From Branchiostoma floridae (Eukaryota > Chordata > Leptocardii > Amphioxiformes > Branchiostomatidae): 25,912 nucleotides of DNA. The notes beneath the pieces are model-generated. The model did not search any database. It saw nothing but the letters and a program-made list of their open reading frames with translations, and was not told the DNA's origin. Made by a program: the position numbers and the translations under genes. The DNA is taken from the NCBI RefSeq assembly GCF_000003815.2, contig NC_049992.1, positions 19,762,558 through 19,788,469 of the forward strand, read 5' to 3'. This document shows positions 10,995 through 22,900 of the stretch, in pieces (position 1 is the first letter of the stretch; every line of letters starts with the position of its first letter).

Positions 10995-13900
10995 AGCTTT
11001 ATTTAACCTTGATACATCATTCGATTGATTGATTGATTCAGGGTTGTAGCCAGCCCAAAATCATTTTCTGTCCCCTTGATTTTGAATGGCTTTGGCGCAG
11101 CGTTCCTAGGGGGTCCGGGGAATGCTCCTAAGGGAAATTTTGAAATTAGACCATCTGAAATGCTATTTCCTATATTTTGAGGGTTAAATTTTGCTCACAG
11201 AGGACAGAATGGGCAAAGATTTATCTGTCCCCAGCTGCAAAATTCCTTCAAAGGACGTAAGGACGGGTGCTGGCTACAACCCTGGATTGATTGATTGATT
11301 GATTGATTGACAAGAATGTTTTCTCTCCCTCCAGCTGCCTTTGGAGCCCCCATAGGGGGTGTGTTATTCAGCCTGGAGGAAGGGTCCTCCTTCTGGAACC
11401 AGATGCTGACATGGAGAACTGTGAGTCTCTCTTGTCAATATTTCCCACTATGTAACGCTGGTTCACCTATATCCGAGGGTAACCTATATTCGTTGTTTGT
11501 AAGAAAAAATGTATTTAGGGATATAAAGTCAACGGATGGTGGTTTCAAATTGGAACATTTTGAAAATATGGCAAATTTGAAACCACAATCCACAGATTTA
11601 ATACTCCTAAATGCTATTTTTAAAGACAACGGATAAAGGTCACCCCACGGATAAATGTGAACTAGCAGTTACTGAAAGCTAAAAAAAGGGTAGTCCCCTA
11701 TAGCCTTTTGAGATTGTAGTCAGTGTTAGTAGTTATTAAGACTTTCTTTTTTTTGTAGCGGACGTGTTTCACTTTTAGCCATTGGCAATCAAAACTCAAA
11801 ATAGTTCTTCCACCTTTAGCCAACCAAAACTAAAAAAAGGCGACAGCCAATCAAAACTCAAAACTCAAAACTGGGCAATAAACATGTGGTAAATAGAATG
11901 TTTGTCCTTCCCAGTCTGATTCTTGTTTCCTTAGTGAAGTGCGCTTTTTATTCATTTTGCCATGTTTGCCTTCATTTTTCCATAGCATACGACACAATAT
12001 ATTACAGTGATTAACTGTAAAAACTCAAGGTTTAAAATGTACAACACTTGAACAGTGGATTGTGTGTTTTGTTATCCAGGTGGCCACTATAGAGAAAATG
12101 TTGATCAATTGACCATGAGCAAGCTACACATGATTTCAGTTCCCACTAATCTTTCTCACCAAGTAACATTGTCTCGATCGGTTAATTCACCGACAAAGAC
12201 TTGCACTTTAATGCTCAAGGCATGCATACCTTCTGCTACCGCCAAAATGACCCTGTCAGGAACTCCAAATCCTCACAAACTACAATTTCAAACTCGGGGC
12301 AGGGTGACATAAGGCTGCAGTATGGTTGCAATAGACAGTGTTTCTGTATCAACGGGACCGGAAATTGTGTGGCGGTGGCCACTATGGCCAGGTGGCTGCT
12401 ATGCAAAGGTGGCCGATAATACAGGTTTGACTGTACATTGTTTTTTCCCAGTTCCTGTGTTCCATGACAGCAGCCTTCACTTTGTACATTGTTTTTCCCC
12501 AGTTCCTGTGTTCCATGACAGCAGCCTTCACCTTGTACATTGTTTTTTCCCAGTTCCTGTGTTCCATGACAGCAGCCTTCACTTTGTACATTGTTTTTTT
12601 CCCAGTTCCTATGTTCCATGACAGCAGCCTTCACTTTGTACATTGTTTTTTTCCCAGTTCCTATGTTCCATGACAGCAGCCTTCACCTTGTACATTGTTT
12701 TTCCCCAGTTCCTGTGTTCCATGACAGCAGCCTTCACTTTGTACATTGTTTTTCCCAGTTCCTGTGTTCCATGACAGCAGCCTTCACCTTGTACATTGTT
12801 TTTTTCCAGTTCCTGTGTTCCATGACAGCAGCCTTCACCTTGTACATTGTTTTTTCCCAGTTCCTGTGTTCCATGACAGCAGCCTTCACCTTGTACATTG
12901 TTTTTTCCAGTTCCTGTGTTCCATGACAGCAGCCTTCGCCTTGTACATTGTTTTTTCCAGTTCCTGTGTTCCATGACAGCAGCCTTCACCTTGTACATTG
13001 TTTTTTCCAGTTCCTGTGNNNNNNNNNNNNNNNNNNNNNNNNNNNNNNNNNNNNNNNNNNNNNNNNNNNNNNNNNNNNNNNNNNNNNNNNNNNNNNNNNN
13101 NNNNNNNNNNNNNNNNNNNNNNNNNNNNNNNNNNNNNNNNNNNNNNNNNNNNNNNNNNNNNNNNNNNNNNNNNNNNNNNNNNNNNNNNNNNNNNNNNNNN
13201 NNNNNNNNNNNNNNNNNNNNNNNNNNNNNNNNNNNNNNNNNNNNNNNNNNNNNNNNNNNNNNNNNNNNNNNNNNNNNNNNNNNNNNNNNNNNNNNNNNNN
13301 NNNNNNNNNNNNNNNNNNNNNNNNNNNNNNNNNNNNNNNNNNNNNNNNNNNNNNNNNNNNNNNNNNNNNNNNNNNNNNNNNNNNNNNNNNNNNNNNNNNN
13401 NNNNNNNNNNNNNNNNNNNNTTTTTCCCCCAGTTCCTGTGTTCCATGACAGCAGCCTTCACCTTGTACATTGTTTTTCCCAGTTCCTGTGTTCTATGACA
13501 GCAGCCTTCACTTTGAACTTTCTTCCTGTCTGGGACCTCGTATTCCAGGGACAGAATCCGTCTTCTTGAACAACACTTTGCCTGGGGCCTGTGTTCCATG
13601 ACAGCAGCCTTCACCTTGTACATTGTTTTCCCAGTTTCCTGTGTTCTATGACAGCAGCCTCACTTTGGACTTCTTCCTGTCTGGGACTCGTATCGAGGGA
13701 GAGAATCCGTCTTCTGACAACACTGCCTGGGGCAGCTTCTACCAGCCTGGTCTGCTCACCTTTGGACAGTTTAAGGTAATAGTTCAACATGTGAGCTTTA
13801 AACGCAAATGTGTGGCATCGTGTGGCATAATTGGTAAGGTGTTGACCCCAGCCCCCATAGCGAGTTCTAAACCGCTGATGTGTCCCGATGTTGTGGGAAA

Positions 13901-16900
13901 GGTACTTTACATGACTTTCCTCACTTCAGTTGAAAATGAGTAGTACTACCTAGCTTCGGTAAGGGCCGTCCCTCGGATAGGATGTTAAATGGAGGTCTCG
14001 TGTTTGAGGAGAGTCACAACTTGAGCACATTAAAGATCCCTTGAAGAGCATCAGGGGTTCTTCTCGGTGTGCGTGGTTCAAAACCTAATCGTTTTTTTTA
14101 TACAGTCCTACATGTATATGGCCACACCTAGGGCAATTACTGTTGTATTGAGGTCACCTGAGTGGTCAGCCAAACTTCAGTTCGAGCCAGACACCTTGCA
14201 AGATTAACCCGGCGCTCGGAAAAAATCATCGCAATTCTGCCCCAGGCTGCCAAGAGATAGTAGTTGGCCCACCTAATAACAATAATCATAACAAATGGGC
14301 AAAATTCAGTGTCTGTACACTATGTCTGTATTTTACCCATCTTGATATGATTCAGTCAGAGAATTGAACCCACGACCTACAAAATGGGAATCACGCTTTA
14401 GCCCTTTGTTGAATGTGCGATTCAAAGTGTTACTCGCTAAGAGGAGCAAAGGTTCGGTGGATAGTACTAGTGGTAGACCTGTTTGTGCTTATAGTAATGG
14501 GAGTAGTAGCTAGGTGGACTACTGGGGGCTCTGTTTACTACTGTTGACTTGATGTTGTTTTTGTTTACTTCAGTGCCCAGAAGGGGAACGAGGGTGCCAG
14601 TTGTGGATAGTACTGGACCTGTTTGTGTTTATGGGAGTAGTAGGTGGACTACTGGGGGCTCTGTTTACTACAACTGTTGACTTGATGTTGTTTTTGTTTA
14701 CTTCAGTGCCCAGAAGGGGAACGAGGGTGCCAGTTGTGGACAGTACTGGACCTGTTTGTGTTTATAGTGATGGGAGTAGTAGGTGGACTACTGGGGGCTC
14801 TGTTTACTACTGTTGACTTGATGTTGTTTTTGTTTACTTCAGTGCCCAGAAGGGGAACGAGGGTGCCAGTTGTGGACAGTACTGGACCTGTTTGTGTTTA
14901 TAGTGATGGGAGTAGTAGGGGGACTGCTAGGGGCTCTGTTTACTACTGTTGACTTGATGTTGTTTTTGTTTACTTCAGTGCCCAGAAGGGGAACGAGGAT
15001 GCCAGTTGTGGACAGTACTGGACCTGTTTGTGTTTATAGTGATGGGAGTAGTAGGTGGACTGCTAGGGGCTCTGTTTAATGCCATCAACACCAGACTGAC
15101 CAAACATCGCATGAAACACGTCCACAACAGACATCCTGCCATCAGGTATGTGTAACATCAACTCTCATAACTCTGCACAGTGCCCTAAGACTGCCACTTT
15201 AAAACATTATGCCTTCTAAAGAATGTCTTTAACACTAATGGATATCTCTAGTGTGCATATCTCATGAATTACAACTTAATGCTGCATTAGTATGTACAAA
15301 AAAAGTTAAAGTTTCCTGTACACCTATTCTGTAATAGATGCTTAGGGGTGGCGCCCATCTCCATTCGTATGCTAAGCCTAAGTGTAACTCTTTAGATTTA
15401 TCTTTCAATGTGACAGTCTAGATATTAGTGTACCCAAGATTATGAGAATTGAACTTCCAAGGGACTGAGATGTGCTGCACCAAATATATTTATGATAATG
15501 ATTCCAAGTCATGCTAAAGCCACATTGTGTATCTGAACAATTTGTGTACTAGTTACCTCCACCTTTATATATGTAAGCATTAAGACAAAAATCAATCATC
15601 GTTAAACAGTTCTTCAAAACGGTTTGTAGCTTACAACTCCGTACCAAGAGACCTTTCCAATGATACCAAGTTTGACCGACTTGAATGCACTCTTAGCCAT
15701 ATTGCCTCTAAGCACTAGACCCTAACCCTAACCCTAACCCTAACCCTAGCGGTAGTGCTTAGGTCATATCTCGGGAAGTAAGCACCCAATTTCAAAACCT
15801 AGTATTTTAACTTGAAAAAATTGCTTACTTTATGAATCTCACAGGGTTCTGGAAGTCCTCCTGGTTACCATGGTGACCACTATCGTGGCGTTCACGGCCG
15901 CCATGACCCTTGGCGAGTGTAAGGAGGTGGCGCCGATCGTGATCAACGTGACCAGCCCGGTGGAGCAGACGGTCCAGTACTTCTTCTGTCCCAACGGAAC
16001 TTACAACGACATGGCCACTCTGTTCTTCAACACCCAGGAGACGTCCATCAGACAACTCTTCCATCAAGAAGGTAGACACAAACTGTAAATGCATTTAAGT
16101 TCGCGGGAATTTAATTTCGCGGTAGCGGGAAAAAGGACTTTTCGCGATGGTTTTAATTTCGCGGAGCACCATACACTGTAGCATCTTACAGCCATGGAAA
16201 AATGTCCGCAGCGGATTTAGATTCGCGGTGAAGCGGCCACAGCGAAAACCACGATTAAACCACAGCGAAAGTTTCTACATTAACTGGGACACTCTTCTAT
16301 TGTGATTCCTATGTATGACTAAACGAACACACATGTGAAACCCAATACACATAATATAGCTAATATGACCCATTGCTCCACCCACAGAAACACAAGGACC
16401 TGCCAGCCTGCTGTCTGCTATGCTCTCCTCCTAGGAGTGATTGGTCACCATGAAACTCATAAGAATCAGTCTCAAATTGGCAATAAGGAAATCTCATTAT
16501 TTACGAGGGGCGTGCAATAAGAAATGCCCCTGACCCATTTCCCATAGCAGGAGATTAATGAAACTTGGCACACTTATTAGTCTTTCTCTTCATAGGAACA
16601 ACCCAGAGATATGCATTTCTCCCATAATTTGATGCAGCTCTGGACACCGATTTTGTAGGACACCCCAGGTTGGTCCTCCAACAGATGCCTCATCAATGGC
16701 AGAAGAGGGACGACCGAGTCTGCGAGCTGTTTCCACAGACTTCCGTCCATGTTTGAATTCAAAATGCCAGCGTTTTACAAGGTCATATGATGGGGCATCA
16801 TCACCATAAGTTTCTTTCATTTCATCAAAAGTCTCCTTTGGTGTGCGTCCTTTCAAATACAAAACCCGGATCACTGCGCGACGCTCAACTGGCTCCATTT

Positions 16901-19900
16901 CGGACCTGGTCCATTTCACACCTGACTCAGTTCAAACACCAGTAAATCAGAAACCACAATTAGTTCAGAACTGTTTTTTGCAACATAACCCAAGAAGATA
17001 TGAATCATTACACATACAACATTTCATCTAGATCAAACAACTGGAAGTGGGTCAGGGGCATTTCTTATTGCACGCCCCTCGTACAAGCAGACAGTTGGAT
17101 AAGCAAAACATCTAGAGCTATGCTATGACTATGACTCTTTTTAACATGCTTCTTCTCTCTTCTTAAAAACATTATTTAGTGTTTACGAACTCATAATGAA
17201 TACATAGTTTTTGTTGACTGTACAATGTCTGATGCTGTCATTGTATTAATGCCAATGCAGCTTTCTATGCCCTTGTACTGACAAGGACAGAGGAAGGGTC
17301 AGTTTGGTACATTGTAGTTGAATAGTTAGTAATACACAAAACTACCCCTGTCTCTGGAACATCTGCATTTAATCACAAAGACTTGTTGTTGATGGATGTG
17401 TAGGTGATGTATGAAATTAGTTAATTTTCTGGCTGTATGCACGAACAACAAGCTTAAAAAAATTAAAAGAATATGGCAGGGTTTATAAGCAAGCAGAAGT
17501 GGAACTTTGTTTTCTGATTGTTACCACCTGTAAAATATTTAGTTGTAAAATGGTCCCTTAACTTTGAAACTATCCTCTGTAAAATCTACACTTCAGTGGG
17601 TTATTTGAATGCTTGAATGAAAACTATTTCAGGGCTCGAAAAACTGGGTGCATGTGGTGCACCCAAACATTTTCTTAGGTTTGTGTATGTAAAGATATCA
17701 AAGTATACTCTAGTATACAACATATTCTTGACATCTAAGTTAGAAAGATCATAAAAATGTCTGTCATGGTACTTGTTTAAGAATTCCATAGCTTGTAACT
17801 AAGTTTTATTATTAGGTTATTACTTACATTTAAATGGTGCACCCAAATTTTTTTTAGTGCACCCAATTTTTTAAGCTGGGCGCACCAGTGCACCTAATCC
17901 CAAAAATGAATTTCGAGACCTGTATTTGGAGCACTAATTATTCTCTCTTTTCTACAGCTACCTTCAGCCTGCAGTCCCTGGGGATTTTCTTCCTGTTGTT
18001 TTTCTGTCTGTCCTGTTGGACGTACGGAACCTCCGTCCCCTCTGGGCTGTTTGTCCCCTCCCTCCTCTGTGGTGCAGCCTATGGACGCTTCGTAGGAAAT
18101 CTTCTCAAAATGTAAGCTCTCTATTTTTCTGGTGCTTATTTATTTAATATGTATTTCATCTTAAGGTCTCTGGGGTGCCTAAGCATTTGCATGAACCCTA
18201 TGAGATTTGTACGAACATTATCTGATATGCACGAATCACTATGTAAAAAAACACAAACCTTACTTATTGTGTGAAAATCACATGATGAAGATGGGCACTG
18301 CTCATGTACACGAAAAGCATGGGATTAGGCTTTCAGCTTAACACATTCTACAGTATAAGAAAATGGAAGGCAAGGCAGTATTAACAGCTACAAGGAGTAT
18401 GAAAATTGAGAATTTTTTTTGTAAATTCGGGTTTAAAGTATTAAAGGTAGCAATTGGGCTGCAAAAATCTTGTCATTTCTTCTTGTACATGAACCTGCAA
18501 ATGTTTGTTGCCCTTTGTTCAACTAGCTATTAGGTACAATGTACATTTACTCAATGTATCCTTGCCAACCAGATACTAGTATTCAACAGTAACTGATAAG
18601 AATTAAATATTTTTTGTCTTTTTTTTTTTAGGCTTCCAGGTTTCGAGCACATCTACTCTGGAACCTTCTCTCTGATAGGAGCAGCAGCGTTTCTGGGCGG
18701 GGTAGTACGCATGACGATAAGCCTCACTGTCATCCTGATAGAATCGACCAATGAGATCAGTTACGGACTACCCATCATGATCGTGCTCATGGTATGTAGA
18801 AAATCTAACTCCGAATGCCAAATAAGGCCAAAGAAAAAATGCTGTGTTAACTTTCTATTTACCCAGCTGACACCAGCAAAAACCTGCTGACCCTAAGTAG
18901 CCTTTTTCTTGGGTCAATACTGCTGGCATAGAATTTTGCAAGAAAACAAGAATTCTTTTCTTCGTAAATCCTGAACTAAGTTTCCTGTCTATTCACAAAC
19001 GAGACAGACACGGGAATAGGGTAGACATGCGCAAGGAGTGAGCATGGACAAATGAGGGATATAGGGGGAGGTAGACAAGGGAACCATTAGGAAAGGCTGT
19101 TAGGAATTAGGGCATATCCGTTTAATTTGTGAGCCGACAGGAAACGTGAATGAAACAAGAACAGATCAAAAGTAGCCTTGAAAATTGTCTTAAAGACTTC
19201 ATTTTTGAATGCTATAGAAATTTTCACAACTTATGCCGAATTTCACATTGAAACATGTTTTCTAGTAGGATAGGTATAACATTGGATACAACATTGTGTA
19301 TTCTGCATCACCCTTGAGTTAAACGCACCCGTGGGTCGGATTGCCCTCCGGCCTTTGGGCAATCCAACCCATGGTCAGGCTGATATGTAAAATACATGTA
19401 ATATATATTCCTTGTTGAGTAATACGGAATACACTGTGTGTGAGAGTGGGTGATAAGAATATGTCGGATGATAAGAATATGTAGTATAATTTTGACATTT
19501 CAAGTATTTCAAATATTATAGATATCCTTGGTTTATCATTACGTCTGTCCAGGTTGCAAAGTTTACAGGTGACCTGTTCAACCATGGCCTGTATGACATC
19601 CACATAGAGCTGAAGGGAGTACCTCTACTAGAGTGGCACCCACCTCATGGCATGGATAGGTGAGAACTTTATGATTAGGTGTACTTAGAGCCGGTACCCA
19701 AATTTTAGGTAGAGGTACACACCTTTAGTTACTGGTACGTACCTCAGGGCTTGAAATACCACCTGCACATGCAGGTAAGTTCACCTGGTAAAATTTGAGC
19801 TGTGCAGGTATTTCTGGTGTCTACCTGCATCTAACCTGCACTGGCCCATGTACTGGGTTTTATACATAAATATAATTTTGATATAGGTGTATGTGGATTG

Positions 19901-22900
19901 TTATGATCGAGCTGCATTGAATGTTGCCACCTAATAAAGTATAAAAGAAAATGTAGTAATGGTTTCTGAACTATTATAGTAGGATCCATTGTTCCTAAAT
20001 TTGTCAGGTGCAGGTAAAATTTGTCTGGTGCAGGTAATTTTCAAATGTTACCTGAATCAGTGTAGGTGTGCAGAAAAAAATTATTTTGAGCCCTGAATTA
20101 TGTATGTACTATATCACTATGATTATATATATACATGTAGTGAGTTTATTAATACTGCATTTTATGCCATAAGTTCTTATTGTATGTATAGGTTATGTAT
20201 ATAGATATGGCAGCATATTTCAACTTTTCCTGCTAAGCCATCATGTTCAATGTTTCTTCAATAATAAAACCTCTCTTTTATATTAGAAATATGTTTCATA
20301 TATTGTAGGGGGCTTACACTTAAGCTGTAGAATTTCATCACATTTTAGACCTCTTTTTTTCTAAAGAGACAAGATATATAACATTATGAATATGGATGAT
20401 TATGAACTACTAACAGCAATTAATTAAGCACCAAGGAGATGACTCGGTGCTTTTCAAACACCATAAAGTTTGTATTTGTATCTTCTGAATCAGATACAAA
20501 TGGTTACCATGGCTGTAGAGAGATGCATTTGTCCAGGACTAGAGACTCCTGCTGTGTTTTAGTGATGTTTCAGTAAAAATGATGGCAATACAGTTCAGCA
20601 CCATGGACATGAACAGTGTGGCTGTAGTTTTACTGGTACTGGTGGGGCTAGGAATGTTTTTTTAAGCATATTTAAAAAACTTATGGAACTTTGTGAATTC
20701 TTGTGGTTCAGACTTGAAATTTTACTACTTTTCACTGTTTTGATTGATGAAATTGTTGAACTGTTACATGTGACAAATCTTCTCTGCTTAGTTTGAGGTT
20801 AATAAGGGTCAGGAGCCGATATTTGTGTATCCCAGGGAGGGCATCTGACATGCAAATATTGGGATTTTAGAATATTGTAAACCTATAAGGCTAGGCTAAG
20901 GTCTGAAAGAAGAAAATAGAGAACGAAGAGACAGAAAGAATGGCAGCTCGCTCCAGATCATTGCAATTTAGCCCTGCCTTTTGTAAGCTCCTCGCAATTC
21001 AGCCCCTGGCTGCCAAGAGAGAGTAGTCACACTACCAAAAATGCTTTTTCTTGTTTATCTTGTTTTGCTTCCTCACAGGAAGAAAATTATTCTGTCCCCA
21101 AGAAATCTTAGAAAAATGTGCTTGTCCATGGGACAAGCAAATTTTTGCTTGTCAAGTTTTTGAGAAAATTTGAGACTTGTTTTCTTGTATTTCTTAAAAT
21201 GCCTCTTCTTCTTTATCTTGTTTTGCTTCCTCACAGAAATTTTATCTTCCAGGAAGAAAAAAATTATAATTGTATTTCTTAAGAGTTGAATCTGGTTAGA
21301 AAAAAACAAGAATTTGTAGAATTTCTTTCTTGCATTTAATATTTATTTATAAGAAAAAATAAGAATATTTTGCTTAAATGTCTAAAAAAAATTGTGGTTT
21401 CTCGTTTGGCTTGAATTTTATTCTCAATTTTCTTCCTGCAAGAATATTTTTCTTCATGTAAGAATTGTCCATGGGGTAAGCAAAATAAGAAAAAATCATT
21501 TCGGTAGTGCTATATAATAATCCTGTTACTTTTCAGATTATGTGCTTCCGACATCATGGAGACGTCACTATCGTACATCTACCCGCACACACGGATCCAG
21601 TCCATCGTGAGTATCCTACGCACCACGCGGCACCACGCCTACCCGGTCGTCACCGAGAACCACGACAGCATGGTGGAGAGACGGGCACGGGCCAAAGCCA
21701 ACACCATGGTCAGCAACAACATCAAGTTCAGGGTGAGCGCTTCACTTCTGGAGTTAGAAAGTAGTACTATTACTGTACATGCATTTATATTCTCAGTGGT
21801 GCTACTTGTGTAGTGTGCATAGCCCACTGTTCAGTGGCCCTGCCTCTGGAACTAGAAGCCGTGACTTTGATTCCGGCTGCGTCGCTCACCCGACATGCAC
21901 GCTATCGGAAAGGGTTGCAGTACTTCTGAGAACGGCAAGTTAAGCCTTGGTCCACTTGCTTCATTGTGATACATGTAGTTGTGCTAGGGTCCTGATACAA
22001 TAAACCTGTAAATACTGTAAATAGCGTCTGACAGTGTCCTCTCTGTCACAATTCAACCAGTAGAAGACTAGCTCTTCAGTCAGCTTAAAGTGGATGGAGA
22101 TCACTTTCCTTTCTACTTCACCACTTTTCTTTCTACTTCACAAAAAACCATTAAAAGAATAAAACCACTACTGCAAAGTTGTATGGATAAAGGTGTGAAG
22201 TCTGCCAACTTGGACTTGTTTATCCATTTCAAAAGTTACTCACACACAGCTGAATCAGTTTCCACTTCCGTAATCTCAAACAGCGTTGGATCCATTCTTA
22301 CGATCTCCTCTGCCCTCCAGAATGAGAACAGCCTGACGCGAGCAAATGAGCAGATGCGTCGGATCATGTCGCGACGATCGGCCGAGATCAAAATCCTGGA
22401 GGATCAGGAGCAGAGATCACGCAGCGGCAGTATGGACAGCAGAAATGCAGAGGAGGATATTAACTTCACTCTCATGACCAGCAGGTAACCTACAAGTTAA
22501 TAATAACTTATCAATAACCACATGGACAGCAGGAACGCAGAGGAGGACATTAACTTCACTCTCATGACCAGCATGCAGCAAGTTAATAATAACCTAGCAA
22601 CAAGTTAATAATAATTTTTAAAAACCACATGGACAGCAGGAACGCAGAGGAAGAAATTAACTTCACTCTCATGACTAGCAGGTAACCTACAAGTTATTAA
22701 TAACTTATCAATAACCACATGGACAGCAGGAACGCAGAGGAGGATATCAACTTCACTCTCATGACCAGCAGGTAACCTACAAGTTAATAATAACTTATCA
22801 ATAACCACATGGACAGCAGGAACGCAGAGGAGGATATTAACTTCACTCTCATGACCAGCAGGTAAACTACAAGTTAATAATAACTTATCAGTTAATTATC

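Noticed and set aside
11307-11636. Single 109-codon frame covering exon 9 and beyond
   Set aside because: Conserved sequence starts at the acceptor at 11335 and ends at the donor at 11421. The remainder is a palindromic MITE.
12236-13623. Long open frames on both strands across 12236-13623
   Set aside because: They are translations of the 50-bp repeat and of the N gap. Only exon 10 at the end is supported by homology.
14601-15079. Overlapping open frames reading [14 protein letters not shown]
   Set aside because: They are repeat copies of exon 11 that run into intron sequence and stop. Only the copy at 14979 continues to a donor.
15825-16094. Minus-strand frame of 89 codons opposite exon 12
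   Set aside because: It is the shadow of a GC-rich conserved exon and has no homology of its own.
16590-16919. A minus-strand host gene
   Set aside because: It is a mariner transposase N-terminus inside inverted repeats with TA flanks and an internal deletion.
22605-22808. Minus-strand frame with repeated VIDKLLxTCRLPA
   Set aside because: It is the reverse translation of the exon-17 minisatellite.
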